In this document: positions 1 to 5,982 of the stretch, one piece after another
How positions within the stretch are numbered: the first letter of the stretch is position 1
How the letters are laid out: every line of letters begins with the position of its first letter
Assembly (NCBI GenBank): GCA_002722525.1
Contig: PBMJ01000001.1
Coordinates: forward strand, 15,552-21,533
Direction of reading: 5' to 3'
Origin: Acidimicrobiaceae bacterium
GTDB taxonomy: Bacteria; Actinomycetota; Acidimicrobiia; Acidimicrobiales; UBA8592
DNA: 5,982 nt
Position numbers and translations under genes: made by a program
Notes under the pieces: generated by a model
Told to the model about the DNA's origin: nothing
Seen by the model: the letters and a program-made list of their open reading frames with translations, nothing else
The model's database searches: none

Positions 1-27
1 TAAGAAGATCAATCTTTCGATCTAAGC

Positions 28-47
28 AGTCTTCGCTTCAGAAGACT
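28..47. terminator. Perfect 7-bp hairpin, possible weak terminator
   Basis: AGTCTTC at 28-34 pairs perfectly with GAAGACT at 41-47 across a 6-base loop. On the plus strand it is followed by only a short T-rich stretch (TTTCT), so as an intrinsic terminator it would be weak. It could end a plus-strand gene lying left of the window, or back up termination of the minus-strand transporter gene. The pairing is seen directly; the function is inferred. Confidence 0.25.
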
Positions 48-159
48 TTCTACTAAGATATTTAGTACTAAGGTATACAGCTATCCTCCTATTAGTCAAA
101 TGCTCGCTGGAATGCCTTAGATGATTACAAGACACTAAATATTTGGAATTCGATAGAGG

Positions 160-194
160 AAAACCAAAAATACTGACCACTGCTATAGCGATGG
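160..194 (-). terminator. Candidate intrinsic terminator after the YeiH-family gene
   Basis: Read on the minus strand, an imperfect hairpin (plus-strand 177-194) starts eight bases after the TAA stop of the transporter. Its arms CCAT/GTGG include one G-T pair, followed by one mismatch, two G-C pairs and a 4-base TATA loop. A run of five T (plus-strand A at 166-170) follows after a six-base spacer, with four more T (160-163) just beyond. Position and T-richness fit a Rho-independent terminator. The mismatch and the spacer make it weak. Confidence 0.3.
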
Positions 195-201
195 CTAGAG
201 A

Positions 202-1191
202 TTAAAACTGTGTATTTAACAAAACACCTGTTCCCGCGAACATTACAATGACGACCCAAGAAACTAATCCGAAAACCAGTGGCCGCCCACCCAAACTTGA
301 AAGCGCTTTCAGTCGTACGCCTGCCCCCAAACCAAACATGGCTGAAGCAATGAAGAAGCTTCGAATATCACCAATAGCTTCAAGGACTTGATCAGAGAAG
401 ACATCCAGAGATCGTAAAGTCGCAGCGGCGAGAAATCCGATGATAAACATCGGAATAATTCGGTACCTTCTTTTTTGATCAGGTCGTTTTTTATTTCGAA
501 GGAATGAAAAACCAATGAGGATCGGTGCCAACATAAGGATCCTAGCCATCTTCACTACGACAGCTGCATCCAACGCTTTGTCGCTATCAATTGATGCAGT
601 AGCGACAACCTGGCCCGTATCATGGACTGCTAATCCAACCCACCATCCAAAATCCGAAGATCCCAGGTCAAAAATTAGTTGAAAAAGCGGAAGAACCACC
701 ACAGACAAGGACCCGAAAAGTGTTACCAGTCCTAGCGCATAGCCAGCTTCTTCGTCATCTGCTCCACTGAGTGGTTTCATTGCTGCAATTGCTGATAGGC
801 CGCAAATTGAAAACCCAGTAGCTATAAGAAGGCCTAAAGAATTCGAAATTTTTGCGAGGCTACCTATTTTGCGAATGCTCAAAAACACAATAAGTACCAA
901 GGAAATTACGACGCATACCCCAACGTAACTACCGATTTCAGAAATTTCTGAGAAAGCAAGTCGAAACCCTAAAAGAGCTATCCCAAGCTTCAATAATGGT
1001 CCAGCCGCAAATTGTAAAGCAGGTTGTGCCCACGAACCTGTTAGTCCCGCGTTGGAGAGAAGAAAACCAACTAGAAGAGCAATGACTGGTGATGACACAT
1101 AACTAGTTACGCCACCAATGGTGATAGAAAGAAACCCCACTAACCCGACGGCTAGAAGCCCTGACACGTTTGACTGCAACCATCTCACCAT
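202..1191 (-). CDS. YeiH/UPF0324 family putative sulfate exporter, membrane protein
   Basis: A 329-residue inner-membrane protein of the YeiH family (Pfam Cons_hypoth698, UPF0324). Members are annotated as putative sulfate exporters, although the substrate is poorly proven for most. The length is close to E. coli YeiH (about 350). About ten hydrophobic segments are visible, near residues 11-29, 33-49, 61-80, 87-105, 117-137, 151-175, 208-230, 245-259, 275-292 and 303-325. Family motifs are intact: LGIALLGFRL (69-78), SICGLSAIAA (128-137), GLAVHDTGQVVATA (186-199), VVKMARILMLAPI (212-224) and GLGAGVRLKALSSLGG (287-302). A basic loop (residues 232-244) is probably cytoplasmic. The start is ATG followed by GTG; a stop lies three codons further upstream, so the start cannot move far outward. 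No clear Shine-Dalgarno sequence precedes it. It is divergent from the HugZ-like gene, and no LysR-type regulator, often found beside yeiH, is present in the window. The family is certain; the substrate is not. Confidence 0.93.
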   Translation of the reverse strand: MVRWLQSNVSGLLAVGLVGFLSITIGGVTSYVSSPVIALLVGFLLSNAGLTGSWAQPALQFAAGPLLKLGIALLGFRLAFSEISEIGSYVGVCVVISLVLIVFLSIRKIGSLAKISNSLGLLIATGFSICGLSAIAAMKPLSGADDEEAGYALGLVTLFGSLSVVVLPLFQLIFDLGSSDFGWWVGLAVHDTGQVVATASIDSDKALDAAVVVKMARILMLAPILIGFSFLRNKKRPDQKRRYRIIPMFIIGFLAAATLRSLDVFSDQVLEAIGDIRSFFIASAMFGLGAGVRLKALSSLGGRPLVFGLVSWVVIVMFAGTGVLLNTQF

Positions 1192-1216
1192 GTTTCGAGG
1201 CTAGAAAGGAATGTTC

Positions 1217-1245
1217 TATTTAGCTACTAGACACTCATACATCAA
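1217..1245 (-). promoter_or_regulatory. Candidate sigma70-type promoter for the YeiH-family gene
   Basis: On the minus strand, TTGATG (plus 1240-1245) and TAAATA (plus 1217-1222) are separated by exactly 17 bases, the optimal spacing for a housekeeping sigma promoter. The match is partial: 4 of 6 bases to TTGACA and 3 of 6 to TATAAT. The -10-like element ends 25 bases before the ATG at 1191, so a leader of about 20 bases would result. No comparably good pair was found for the opposite gene in the same gap. Confidence 0.28.
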
Positions 1246-1278
1246 GCTGGCCGAGCCATTACACTATGAATTGTGGAT

Positions 1279-1284
1279 AGGAAG
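1279..1284 (+). promoter_or_regulatory. Shine-Dalgarno sequence of the HugZ-like gene
   Basis: AGGAAG lies five bases before the ATG at 1290, an ideal spacing. An in-frame TAG stop overlaps it at 1278-1280, so translation of the downstream gene cannot begin further upstream. This fixes 1290 as the first possible start. Confidence 0.75.
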
Positions 1285-1289
1285 AAACT

Positions 1290-2078
1290 ATGACCTCTAA
1301 AGGAACGCATGGAGGAGGAGACTCTGGGCCGGCTATAGCTGGAGATCCCTCTACTTTCCCATCAGATGCTGAGCTTTCGAGAACATTGGTCGCTTCGTCA
1401 ACAACTGCATCTTTAAGCACACTCACAGAATCTGGGTACCCCTACGGGAGCATTGTTTCCTATATTCCAAACGATGACGGAGATCCAGTTATACTCGTTT
1501 CCGACCTCGCAGAACACACGATAAATGCCCGAGCTAACAATAAAGCATCGATGCTTATAACTGAATCGTCTGAAGGAGGTGATCCCCTTGGCAGGTCCCG
1601 CCTCACATTGGTTGGTTCGCTTTCACTTGTTGATGACTCGACAGAAGTTCGCGAAACCTACTTACAGAAACACCATCACGCATCCTTTTATGTTGATTAC
1701 AATGATTTCAATTTTTGGAAACTAACCGTGGATGAATGCCGGTTTGTTGGAGGCTTCGGACATATGAGTTGGGTTACTAGTGAAGATTATCGGAATGCGG
1801 AGGTAGACCCCCTATTCGAAAACGCAGCAGGTGTCATCGATCATATGAACGATGACCATAGCGATGCGAACCTTATGTACGTTCAAGCTCTTGGGAAGCT
1901 TAAGGACTCTAGAGAGGCGATGATGTTGGGAATAGACCGTTACGGGATAACTTTGCGTGCGTTGACGCCAGATGGCCCAAGGATGGTAAGGATCGGTTTC
2001 CCATCCCCCTTGACGTCAAGTGAAGAGGCAAGGCCAGCAGTAATTGCTCTACTCGATCTGGCTAAATCGTCATTATGA
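1290..2078 (+). CDS. HugZ-like FMN-binding split-barrel protein with C-terminal DUF2470 domain
   Basis: A 262-residue cytoplasmic protein related to the HugZ/pyridoxamine 5'-phosphate oxidase-like family. Residues 1-23 are a Gly/Ser-rich, probably disordered extension. Residues 25-165 form the split-barrel domain, with the typical GYPYGSIVSYI (49-59), LVSDLAEHTINARAN (69-83), GDPLGRSRLTLVGSL (97-111) and VGGFGHMSWV (153-162). Residues 178-260 form a DUF2470 domain beginning with GVIDHMNDDH (181-190). In characterised relatives such as Helicobacter pylori HugZ the fold binds heme and degrades it to release iron; others of this shape have no proven activity. No heme-uptake or iron-regulated gene lies next to it here, so heme degradation is a family-based suggestion only. 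The motif usually read as RHPxA is KHHHA here (127-131). The gene has a good ribosome binding site and an in-frame stop just upstream. It is divergent from the YeiH-family gene and convergent with the large surface-protein gene. Confidence 0.88.
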   Translation: MTSKGTHGGGDSGPAIAGDPSTFPSDAELSRTLVASSTTASLSTLTESGYPYGSIVSYIPNDDGDPVILVSDLAEHTINARANNKASMLITESSEGGDPLGRSRLTLVGSLSLVDDSTEVRETYLQKHHHASFYVDYNDFNFWKLTVDECRFVGGFGHMSWVTSEDYRNAEVDPLFENAAGVIDHMNDDHSDANLMYVQALGKLKDSREAMMLGIDRYGITLRALTPDGPRMVRIGFPSPLTSSEEARPAVIALLDLAKSSL

Positions 2079-2091
2079 TGTTTCCGATATC

Positions 2092-2106
2092 AGCCCCAAC
2101 GGGGTT
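2092..2106. terminator. GC-rich hairpin in the convergent gap, possible bidirectional terminator
   Basis: AGCCCC (2092-2097) pairs with GGGGTT (2101-2106) across a 3-base AAC loop. This gives four G-C pairs, one G-T pair and one A-T pair on the plus strand. It fills the middle of the 28-bp gap between two convergent genes, where a shared terminator is expected. No T-run follows on either strand, so termination would have to be weak or factor-assisted. Confidence 0.35.
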
Positions 2107-5100
2107 CTATCCCGAAGGAAAATAGATTCTTGGCCAGACGCTAATTTGTGGTCCATAGCCGTGCTGGTAGGTACTCTCTGAATCTATAAACGTATGACCA
2201 TCGGTGTATTGTTTCTCGCGGCTATAAAAAGTAATTCCATCAGTAGTTACGTCAACACCTAAAACAAAGGTGATATCGCCTGACTCATCGATCCAGTCTG
2301 AAACATCGATGGATATCGGTGAGTCAGCGGTCAGTGGGTGTGATGAAGGATTCATTGTTAGTAATGGGGTTAGGAGTTCATTTGTTATGCTGATCGAGCC
2401 AATGTTCTCATTGCCTAGATTCTCACTCCACCCGTCGTGAGTGAATTTGTAGAGCGTAAGATTTCCGTTATACGCTGTAACTTCCTCAGGAGTGAGCTCT
2501 AAGTACATGGCATCGTTTGTGTCTATTGAACTCGGTATATCAAATCGGATAAACGTCATTGTGGAATTAGTGACGTTGAGGGTGCCATTATGTCGTGGAG
2601 GAATTTGAGCAGAAATTGCCGTATCACGGCTGACGTCACTGATCGGATGAATCTCATCTGCGGTTGTGAACGACCATTGCCCTCCACTCACCCCATCTAC
2701 AGTCACTGACCAAGAGTAGGTGGAGTTAGGAAGAAATGCCTCAAATAGCACGTTCTCTGGATATGTGAATGTTGCTGTCCTGTTAACCCCCGGCCCATTG
2801 ACTGTTACCGTTGCTGTGGTGCCGGTGTAGTTCCTTTTGTAGGGCCAGTTCCAAACAAGACTGTAGTCAATAGGTACATTAATAGCTCCATCGCCGGGAA
2901 TAGGAACCGTGGGATACGGGTAGCGGAATCCGGGAATCCAGTAGACGGTGTCACCGTATTCATAAGCGCCTATATCTGGCGCTTCTCCAATATATGGACG
3001 ATTTTGACCTGAATAGAGGAGACCAACATTGTGCGGAAGCGGATCAGTCTTCCAATCAGGATTCGCCACTGGGTCAGGGAAAATCTCCTCAATCTGAACT
3101 GTGGGATCAGTCCCATCATTAACGCCGACGATGACTACTCCAGCGTCAATGAGCTGTGATCCTTTTCGCGGACGGAAATCATAGTTTTGCATATCCTGTT
3201 CAAAGGGATTAGCACCGAATTGCTCAATTAGGGATGCTTCGCTTCGCCCACGGTTATCAATGAATGGGGCAGCTAATTCAGTGTGAATGTGTTGATAGGG
3301 GAGGTCATAGTTTGCGTTTAATGCTCTTCCCCACCAGACTCCAAGGCTTAATAATGCGGTACGGCTGTCCTCATGAACAGCCGCGGATCTAGCAGAGTTA
3401 ACCTCATTTCCATCTGCATAGCCAGAGCAATTTATTTCATCATGGTATAAGCAGCATGGTTCAGCGACACAAGCCAAGCTAGCCTCAGCGAACGAGTTCA
3501 ATAAAATGCTATTGAGCCCGCCGATTTCTTGATCACCTTGTTTATCGGTTCCGCAATATTTGTTATGCGGGAGGCTTATATCGAAGGTTCGGTTGTCGAA
3601 GCCGGAAAGGTGAAATGCTTTGTGATAGTCGCCTTTCAGGCGGAAACCGCGTTTCTGGCCTGCTGCTACAACGTGGTGTACGTAGGCGCTGGTTCCACTG
3701 CACATACTGTCCAAACGCATCCCGTTTTTATTTGTGTTGATTAGCCAGGTGTAGCGTGTAGTCGATTTAGATGCGTTTCCTGTGGTGCGTTGCAAACCAG
3801 CACCATCTTGATTTAAGTACTGGTTCTCGATACGCATATATTCTACTAGTGAACGCAAACCTGGCTGAGGGCCACCGGTCCATGTTTGATTCATGGTGAT
3901 ATAGCGGGAGACACTGGGACCAAATAAGGTGTCATCACATAAAAGTGGATTCCCGCAAGTTGATCTGTAGTTATCTGCTATTCCCGGGGCGTATACATGT
4001 CCGTCATTAGGATTGTCGAACCAGTCGTTGTATTGGAAAAGCAGGTTTTCCCATACAGGGGACATAACATCGATGAATTTCAGTGCAAATGCGGAGTTTA
4101 TAAACTCAAAGATGCAATTTCTGACGGTATTGTGCCAACCACTCCATATATAATTTCCTTTCGCCGGGCCGAGTTCTTCTTCAAGTAGACCTATTGCCCA
4201 ACTATGAGATGCTCTGCAATCCTCCACCGTTATAAAACTCCCGTTACGTATGTTGAATGCCCCTGCCCAGAAATGGATATTTTTTATTTCAAAACTGTCG
4301 ACGTGGTCGAAATGCAGAACTTCTGTTCTTACTCGGACCCTTACGTTTGCAGAGGTTGGTACATAGCCCTGGCTTGGGTAAAGGTAAAGCGTGCTGGTAA
4401 CGGCATCAAAGGACCATTCTTCTTCGGAATCAAGATTTCCGAGCTCCCCAGGTAAATATCCCAAATCATGGATGTATGGGTTTTCTAAACGTAAATCCCA
4501 AATGGTCCCAGACTCTGGGTTGTTAGGATTTCCGGTTGTAGGGTCAGTTGGATTTTTAAAGTTGTCGGGCATTGCGGGAATCATGAAACGATCATCTACA
4601 AATAAGCTGATAATACTTTCAACTTTTACTCCGGCTAGTAATGAAATCTCATGCATGTCAAAAACCGCTTTGTAGATGTCGTTTCCGTTGTGATTAATAA
4701 TTTCCCAGCTTGCGTCAACAGGAACAGTTCCGTCGATTTTTACCTGATCATTCTGCCCTTCAAGAGTGATTGTCTGGTTGGGTGAAGGAACGTCAAAGTA
4801 CTCCTCTACTTCTTGATCTATGTAGTTCAATCTGTACGCTTTAACGAACTCCGAATAGCGCCCTTCCTTTAGATAAATTCTTTCTCCGGAGGAAACAGCT
4901 TCTAGCGCACTATTAATGGTCGGATATGGGCATTGATTAGTTCCTTGGGGAGCTGTGCAGCTACTTTCTGGCGTATTGAAGAATCTAGATCGGATTTCTG
5001 TATCGACCATCGTGCCATGGAAAGAGTTAGCGCTCATGTCCTCTATTTCGAAATCTGGCGTTGTTGTCATTGGATAGTAGGCAATAAGTCCTGTTTCATT

Positions 5101-5982
5101 ACCTTGTAACGACTGGTTCATGGCATTGTTGATTTCTGTTTCTGTTCTGGCCACGTCCCAGATGCGAACGTTGTCTATCTTTCCAAGGAACCAATGACCT
5201 AACTTAGAAATGCTTACAGGGTGTGGGGTCGCGCCGGCAGGAACACTTCCACTGTGCACCATCACCCCATTGACATAGAGACGCAACTCGGTGTTTTCAA
5301 ACGTGAAGGCAACATGGTTCCAAGTAGAGGGGGTTAAAACATTGTCAACTTCGTAACGTACTTGGGATAGGTCATCGTCATTGCATTCGTCAGCTACTTG
5401 CGGGTCGCAATATCCAAACCCGTACCATATTCGATGCCCATCCTCTATGACAACAGTAGGAGGTCTGTCTTCATCATCGGAATTTTTCCCGGGTTTTTGA
5501 TCATTTCCAATGACTACTTGAATGGCCCGATAGTGATCATCAATAGAGAACACGTTTGCTTCAATGGTAAACTGAGTTGAGAGTACGGGGAAATTATCCG
5601 GGAAGAGCATTCCATCTGAAGGTTTCGGGTGCCCGTCATACCAGTAGTTATTTCCCTGGAATGCTCCTAGATCATCGAACGGGTCATAGAAGAGGTAAGG
5701 ATCTTCTTGGTATATTGACCGCGAATTTTGATCCACTATCAGGGCATCAATATCAACACATACCCCATTAGATATTTCGAAACCGGGTTCACAAATAATC
5801 GGGTCAGCAACTACGGGCTCTGATGCCTGAGGAGGGTTAGACGGAACTGGAGATGGCCCTAGAACCGGAGTCGGCTCTGGAACCGGAGTCGGCTCTGGAA
5901 CCGGAGATGGCTCTAACGTAGGAACCGGAGATGGCTCTAACGTAGGAACCGGAGATGGCTCTAACGTAGGAACCGGAGATGG
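2107..5982 (-). CDS. Large secreted multidomain protein: Pro-rich repeats, LamG, beta-helix, Fn3-like, DNRLRE/CBM96-like; N-terminus outside window
   Basis: The frame is open from the right edge to a TAG stop at 2107-2109: 1291 visible residues, numbered here from the edge. The start and any signal peptide lie outside the window. The GTG at 5734-5736 is residue V83 inside the protein, because the 82 codons before it are open and encode ordered motifs. Domains: Pro-rich linker (1-47); half EGF-like motif with C64 and C75 (64-80); LamG/concanavalin-like jellyroll (about 120-307) with WNHVAFTF, LRLYVNGVMV and LGKIDNVRIWDVART; right-handed beta-helix (about 340-1010), opening with PYPTINSALEAVSSGERIYL and closing with PDIGAYE (1002-1008), as in many pectate-lyase-like surface proteins; Fn3-like module (about 1025-1108) ending in YSWSVTV and WSFTT; DNRLRE/CBM96-like module (about 1112-1285) with FIRFDIPSS, IDVSDWI and ITFYSRE. 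No anchor or sorting motif is visible at the C-terminus. Inferred role: extracellular polysaccharide binding, perhaps cleavage; catalytic residues were not identifiable. It is transcribed toward the HugZ-like gene. Confidence 0.85.
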   Translation of the reverse strand, partial: PSPVPTLEPSPVPTLEPSPVPTLEPSPVPEPTPVPEPTPVLGPSPVPSNPPQASEPVVADPIICEPGFEISNGVCVDIDALIVDQNSRSIYQEDPYLFYDPFDDLGAFQGNNYWYDGHPKPSDGMLFPDNFPVLSTQFTIEANVFSIDDHYRAIQVVIGNDQKPGKNSDDEDRPPTVVIEDGHRIWYGFGYCDPQVADECNDDDLSQVRYEVDNVLTPSTWNHVAFTFENTELRLYVNGVMVHSGSVPAGATPHPVSISKLGHWFLGKIDNVRIWDVARTETEINNAMNQSLQGNETGLIAYYPMTTTPDFEIEDMSANSFHGTMVDTEIRSRFFNTPESSCTAPQGTNQCPYPTINSALEAVSSGERIYLKEGRYSEFVKAYRLNYIDQEVEEYFDVPSPNQTITLEGQNDQVKIDGTVPVDASWEIINHNGNDIYKAVFDMHEISLLAGVKVESIISLFVDDRFMIPAMPDNFKNPTDPTTGNPNNPESGTIWDLRLENPYIHDLGYLPGELGNLDSEEEWSFDAVTSTLYLYPSQGYVPTSANVRVRVRTEVLHFDHVDSFEIKNIHFWAGAFNIRNGSFITVEDCRASHSWAIGLLEEELGPAKGNYIWSGWHNTVRNCIFEFINSAFALKFIDVMSPVWENLLFQYNDWFDNPNDGHVYAPGIADNYRSTCGNPLLCDDTLFGPSVSRYITMNQTWTGGPQPGLRSLVEYMRIENQYLNQDGAGLQRTTGNASKSTTRYTWLINTNKNGMRLDSMCSGTSAYVHHVVAAGQKRGFRLKGDYHKAFHLSGFDNRTFDISLPHNKYCGTDKQGDQEIGGLNSILLNSFAEASLACVAEPCCLYHDEINCSGYADGNEVNSARSAAVHEDSRTALLSLGVWWGRALNANYDLPYQHIHTELAAPFIDNRGRSEASLIEQFGANPFEQDMQNYDFRPRKGSQLIDAGVVIVGVNDGTDPTVQIEEIFPDPVANPDWKTDPLPHNVGLLYSGQNRPYIGEAPDIGAYEYGDTVYWIPGFRYPYPTVPIPGDGAINVPIDYSLVWNWPYKRNYTGTTATVTVNGPGVNRTATFTYPENVLFEAFLPNSTYSWSVTVDGVSGGQWSFTTADEIHPISDVSRDTAISAQIPPRHNGTLNVTNSTMTFIRFDIPSSIDTNDAMYLELTPEEVTAYNGNLTLYKFTHDGWSENLGNENIGSISITNELLTPLLTMNPSSHPLTADSPISIDVSDWIDESGDITFVLGVDVTTDGITFYSREKQYTDGHTFIDSESTYQHGYGPQISVWPRIYFPSG
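2128..2649 (-). other. DNRLRE/CBM96-like C-terminal module within the large protein
   Basis: The module begins at DVSRDTAIS, followed by TMTFIRFDIPSSI, MYLELTPEEV, DGWSENLGNENIG, SIDVSDWIDESGDITFVL and GITFYSREK, ending at GPQISVW. The layout (Arg-Phe-Asp strand, Trp-x-Glu, then Tyr-Ser-Arg-Glu near the end) matches the DNRLRE family, of which CBM96 members bind polysaccharides such as alginate. The protein stops about nine residues later, so this is its true C-terminal domain. Confidence 0.65.
2659..2910 (-). other. Fn3-like module within the large protein
   Basis: The segment shows the pattern PGDGAINVPIDYSLVWNW, then strands with NSTYSWSVTVDG, then GGQWSFTT. This is the signature of bacterial fibronectin type III-like or Ig-like spacer modules in secreted enzymes and adhesins. 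It probably spaces the beta-helix from the C-terminal binding module. Confidence 0.65.
2959..4959 (-). other. Right-handed parallel beta-helix region within the large protein
   Basis: The region starts with a cysteine pair and PYPTINSALEAVSSGERIYL, the usual first rung of pectin-lyase-like helices. It continues with rung-like stretches such as HFDHVDSFEIKNIHFWAGAF, NTVRNCIFEFINSAFALKFI and GFRLKGDYHKAFHLSGFDN, and closes with PDIGAYEYG. At roughly 650 residues it is long, with loops that break the rung pattern between rungs. Folds of this kind include polysaccharide lyases, glycosidases and non-catalytic adhesins; I cannot choose between them. Confidence 0.7.
5062..5619 (-). other. LamG-like jellyroll domain region within the large protein
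   Basis: This segment encodes the concanavalin A-like fold. It shows FTIEANVF, then TPSTWNHVAFTFENTELRLYV and NGVMVHSG, then LGHWFLGKIDNVRIWDVARTETEI, and ends with LIAYYPMT. These are hallmark strands of LamG-like domains, which bind carbohydrates or proteins outside the cell. An acidic insert with two cysteines interrupts the early part (see findings). Boundaries are judged by eye. Confidence 0.75.
5743..5793 (-). other. Half EGF-like motif between linker and LamG region
   Basis: The encoded motif CEPGFEISNGVCVDIDA matches the second half of calcium-binding EGF-like repeats (C-x-x-G-x5-G-x-C-x-D-x-D). The cysteine expected after the last Asp is replaced (Ala-Leu instead of Glu-Cys). It could be the worn last copy of a chain of EGF-like repeats or a stand-alone short disulfide element. 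Confidence 0.5.
5857..5910 (-). repeat. Three degenerate 18-bp repeats, PxPVPE-type
   Basis: Units 5857-5874, 5875-5892 and 5893-5910 share AACCGGAG with few substitutions and encode PTPVLG, PTPVPE and PSPVPE. They share a 12-base core with the adjoining 24-bp units, which differ by an extra two codons (Thr-Leu in place of the plain Glu junction). This suggests both arrays grew from one ancestral unit. Confidence 0.85.
5911..5982 (-). repeat. Three perfect 24-bp tandem repeats encoding PSPVPTLE
   Basis: Units 5911-5934, 5935-5958 and 5959-5982 are identical base for base. Each encodes the eight residues PSPVPTLE in the frame of the large protein. The array touches the window edge and may continue. 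Being a multiple of three, loss or gain of a unit keeps the frame, so length can vary without disrupting the protein. It forms an extended Pro-rich spacer. Confidence 0.95.

Larger units (their letters stand above)
1..201. other. Non-coding left flank with small inverted repeats
   Basis: No convincing gene lies here on either strand; the few ATG codons open frames of only a few residues. The stretch holds several short inverted repeats: AGATC/GATCT at 6-10 and 19-23, AGTCTTC/GAAGACT at 28-34 and 41-47 with a 6-base loop, and TACTAA/TTAGTA at 51-56 and 62-67 with a 5-base loop. A strong-looking AGGAGG on the minus strand (about 84-89) is not followed by a usable start codon. The stretch is the downstream region of the minus-strand transporter gene and may also contain the end of a transcription unit entering from the left. 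I see no tRNA or rRNA sequence in it. Confidence 0.6.

Noticed and set aside
309..515. A second minus-strand open frame of 68 codons inside the YeiH-family gene
   Set aside because: It overlaps conserved YeiH motifs in another frame and has no family features of its own.
1192..1289. Small RNA or riboswitch in the divergent gap
   Set aside because: The 98 bases show no strong extended hairpin or known riboswitch core; they are accounted for by promoter and ribosome-binding signals.
202..2078. Functional link between the YeiH-family transporter and the HugZ-like protein as a sulfur or iron module
   Set aside because: They are divergent neighbours with no shared substrate evidence, and no regulator or partner gene is visible.
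3529..4675. Several plus-strand open frames of 60-95 codons lying opposite the large gene
   Set aside because: They lie wholly antisense to a well-supported coding region, have no recognisable motifs and show low-complexity, frame-shadow composition.
5398..5771. Two plus-strand open frames of 60-64 codons near the right edge
   Set aside because: They are antisense to the LamG and EGF-like coding region, whose protein motifs are clear.
5857..5982. CRISPR-like array
   Set aside because: The repeats are directly adjacent with no unique spacers and are in frame with a Pro-rich protein linker.

Overview
The window carries two complete single-copy genes and one long incomplete gene. There is no sign of an RNA gene, insertion sequence, CRISPR array or phage. 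It looks like ordinary bacterial chromosome of moderate GC with short intergenic gaps. The two housekeeping-type genes belong to families spread over many bacterial phyla (YeiH/UPF0324 transporters and HugZ-like FMN-barrel + DUF2470 proteins). The large protein has the Pro-rich linker and secreted-domain mix common in free-living aquatic bacteria. I cannot name the phylum from the sequence; an uncultivated environmental lineage is a guess.

Layout: 1-201 is non-coding, with small inverted repeats and a possible terminator for the next gene. 202-1191 (minus) is a membrane protein of the YeiH putative sulfate exporter family. 1192-1289 is a 98-bp divergent promoter region. 1290-2078 (plus) is a HugZ/pyridoxamine-oxidase-like FMN-barrel protein with a C-terminal DUF2470 domain. 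2079-2106 is a 28-bp convergent gap with a GC-rich hairpin that could act as a terminator. From 2107 to the right edge (minus) runs a very large secreted or surface multidomain protein whose N-terminus lies outside the window.

In the visible 1291 residues of the large protein the order is: Pro-rich tandem-repeat linker, half EGF-like motif, LamG-like jellyroll, long right-handed beta-helix closing with a PDIGAYE motif, Fn3-like module, and a C-terminal DNRLRE/CBM96-like module. This suggests binding, and possibly cleavage, of an extracellular polysaccharide, but no catalytic residues could be assigned. The GTG at 5734-5736 is an internal valine codon, not a start: the frame is open through all 82 upstream codons.

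The three genes are transcribed divergently or convergently, so they do not form an operon and I see no shared pathway. I found no convincing new biological system. The most interesting object is the large multidomain protein with its perfect 24-bp in-frame tandem repeats at the window edge.
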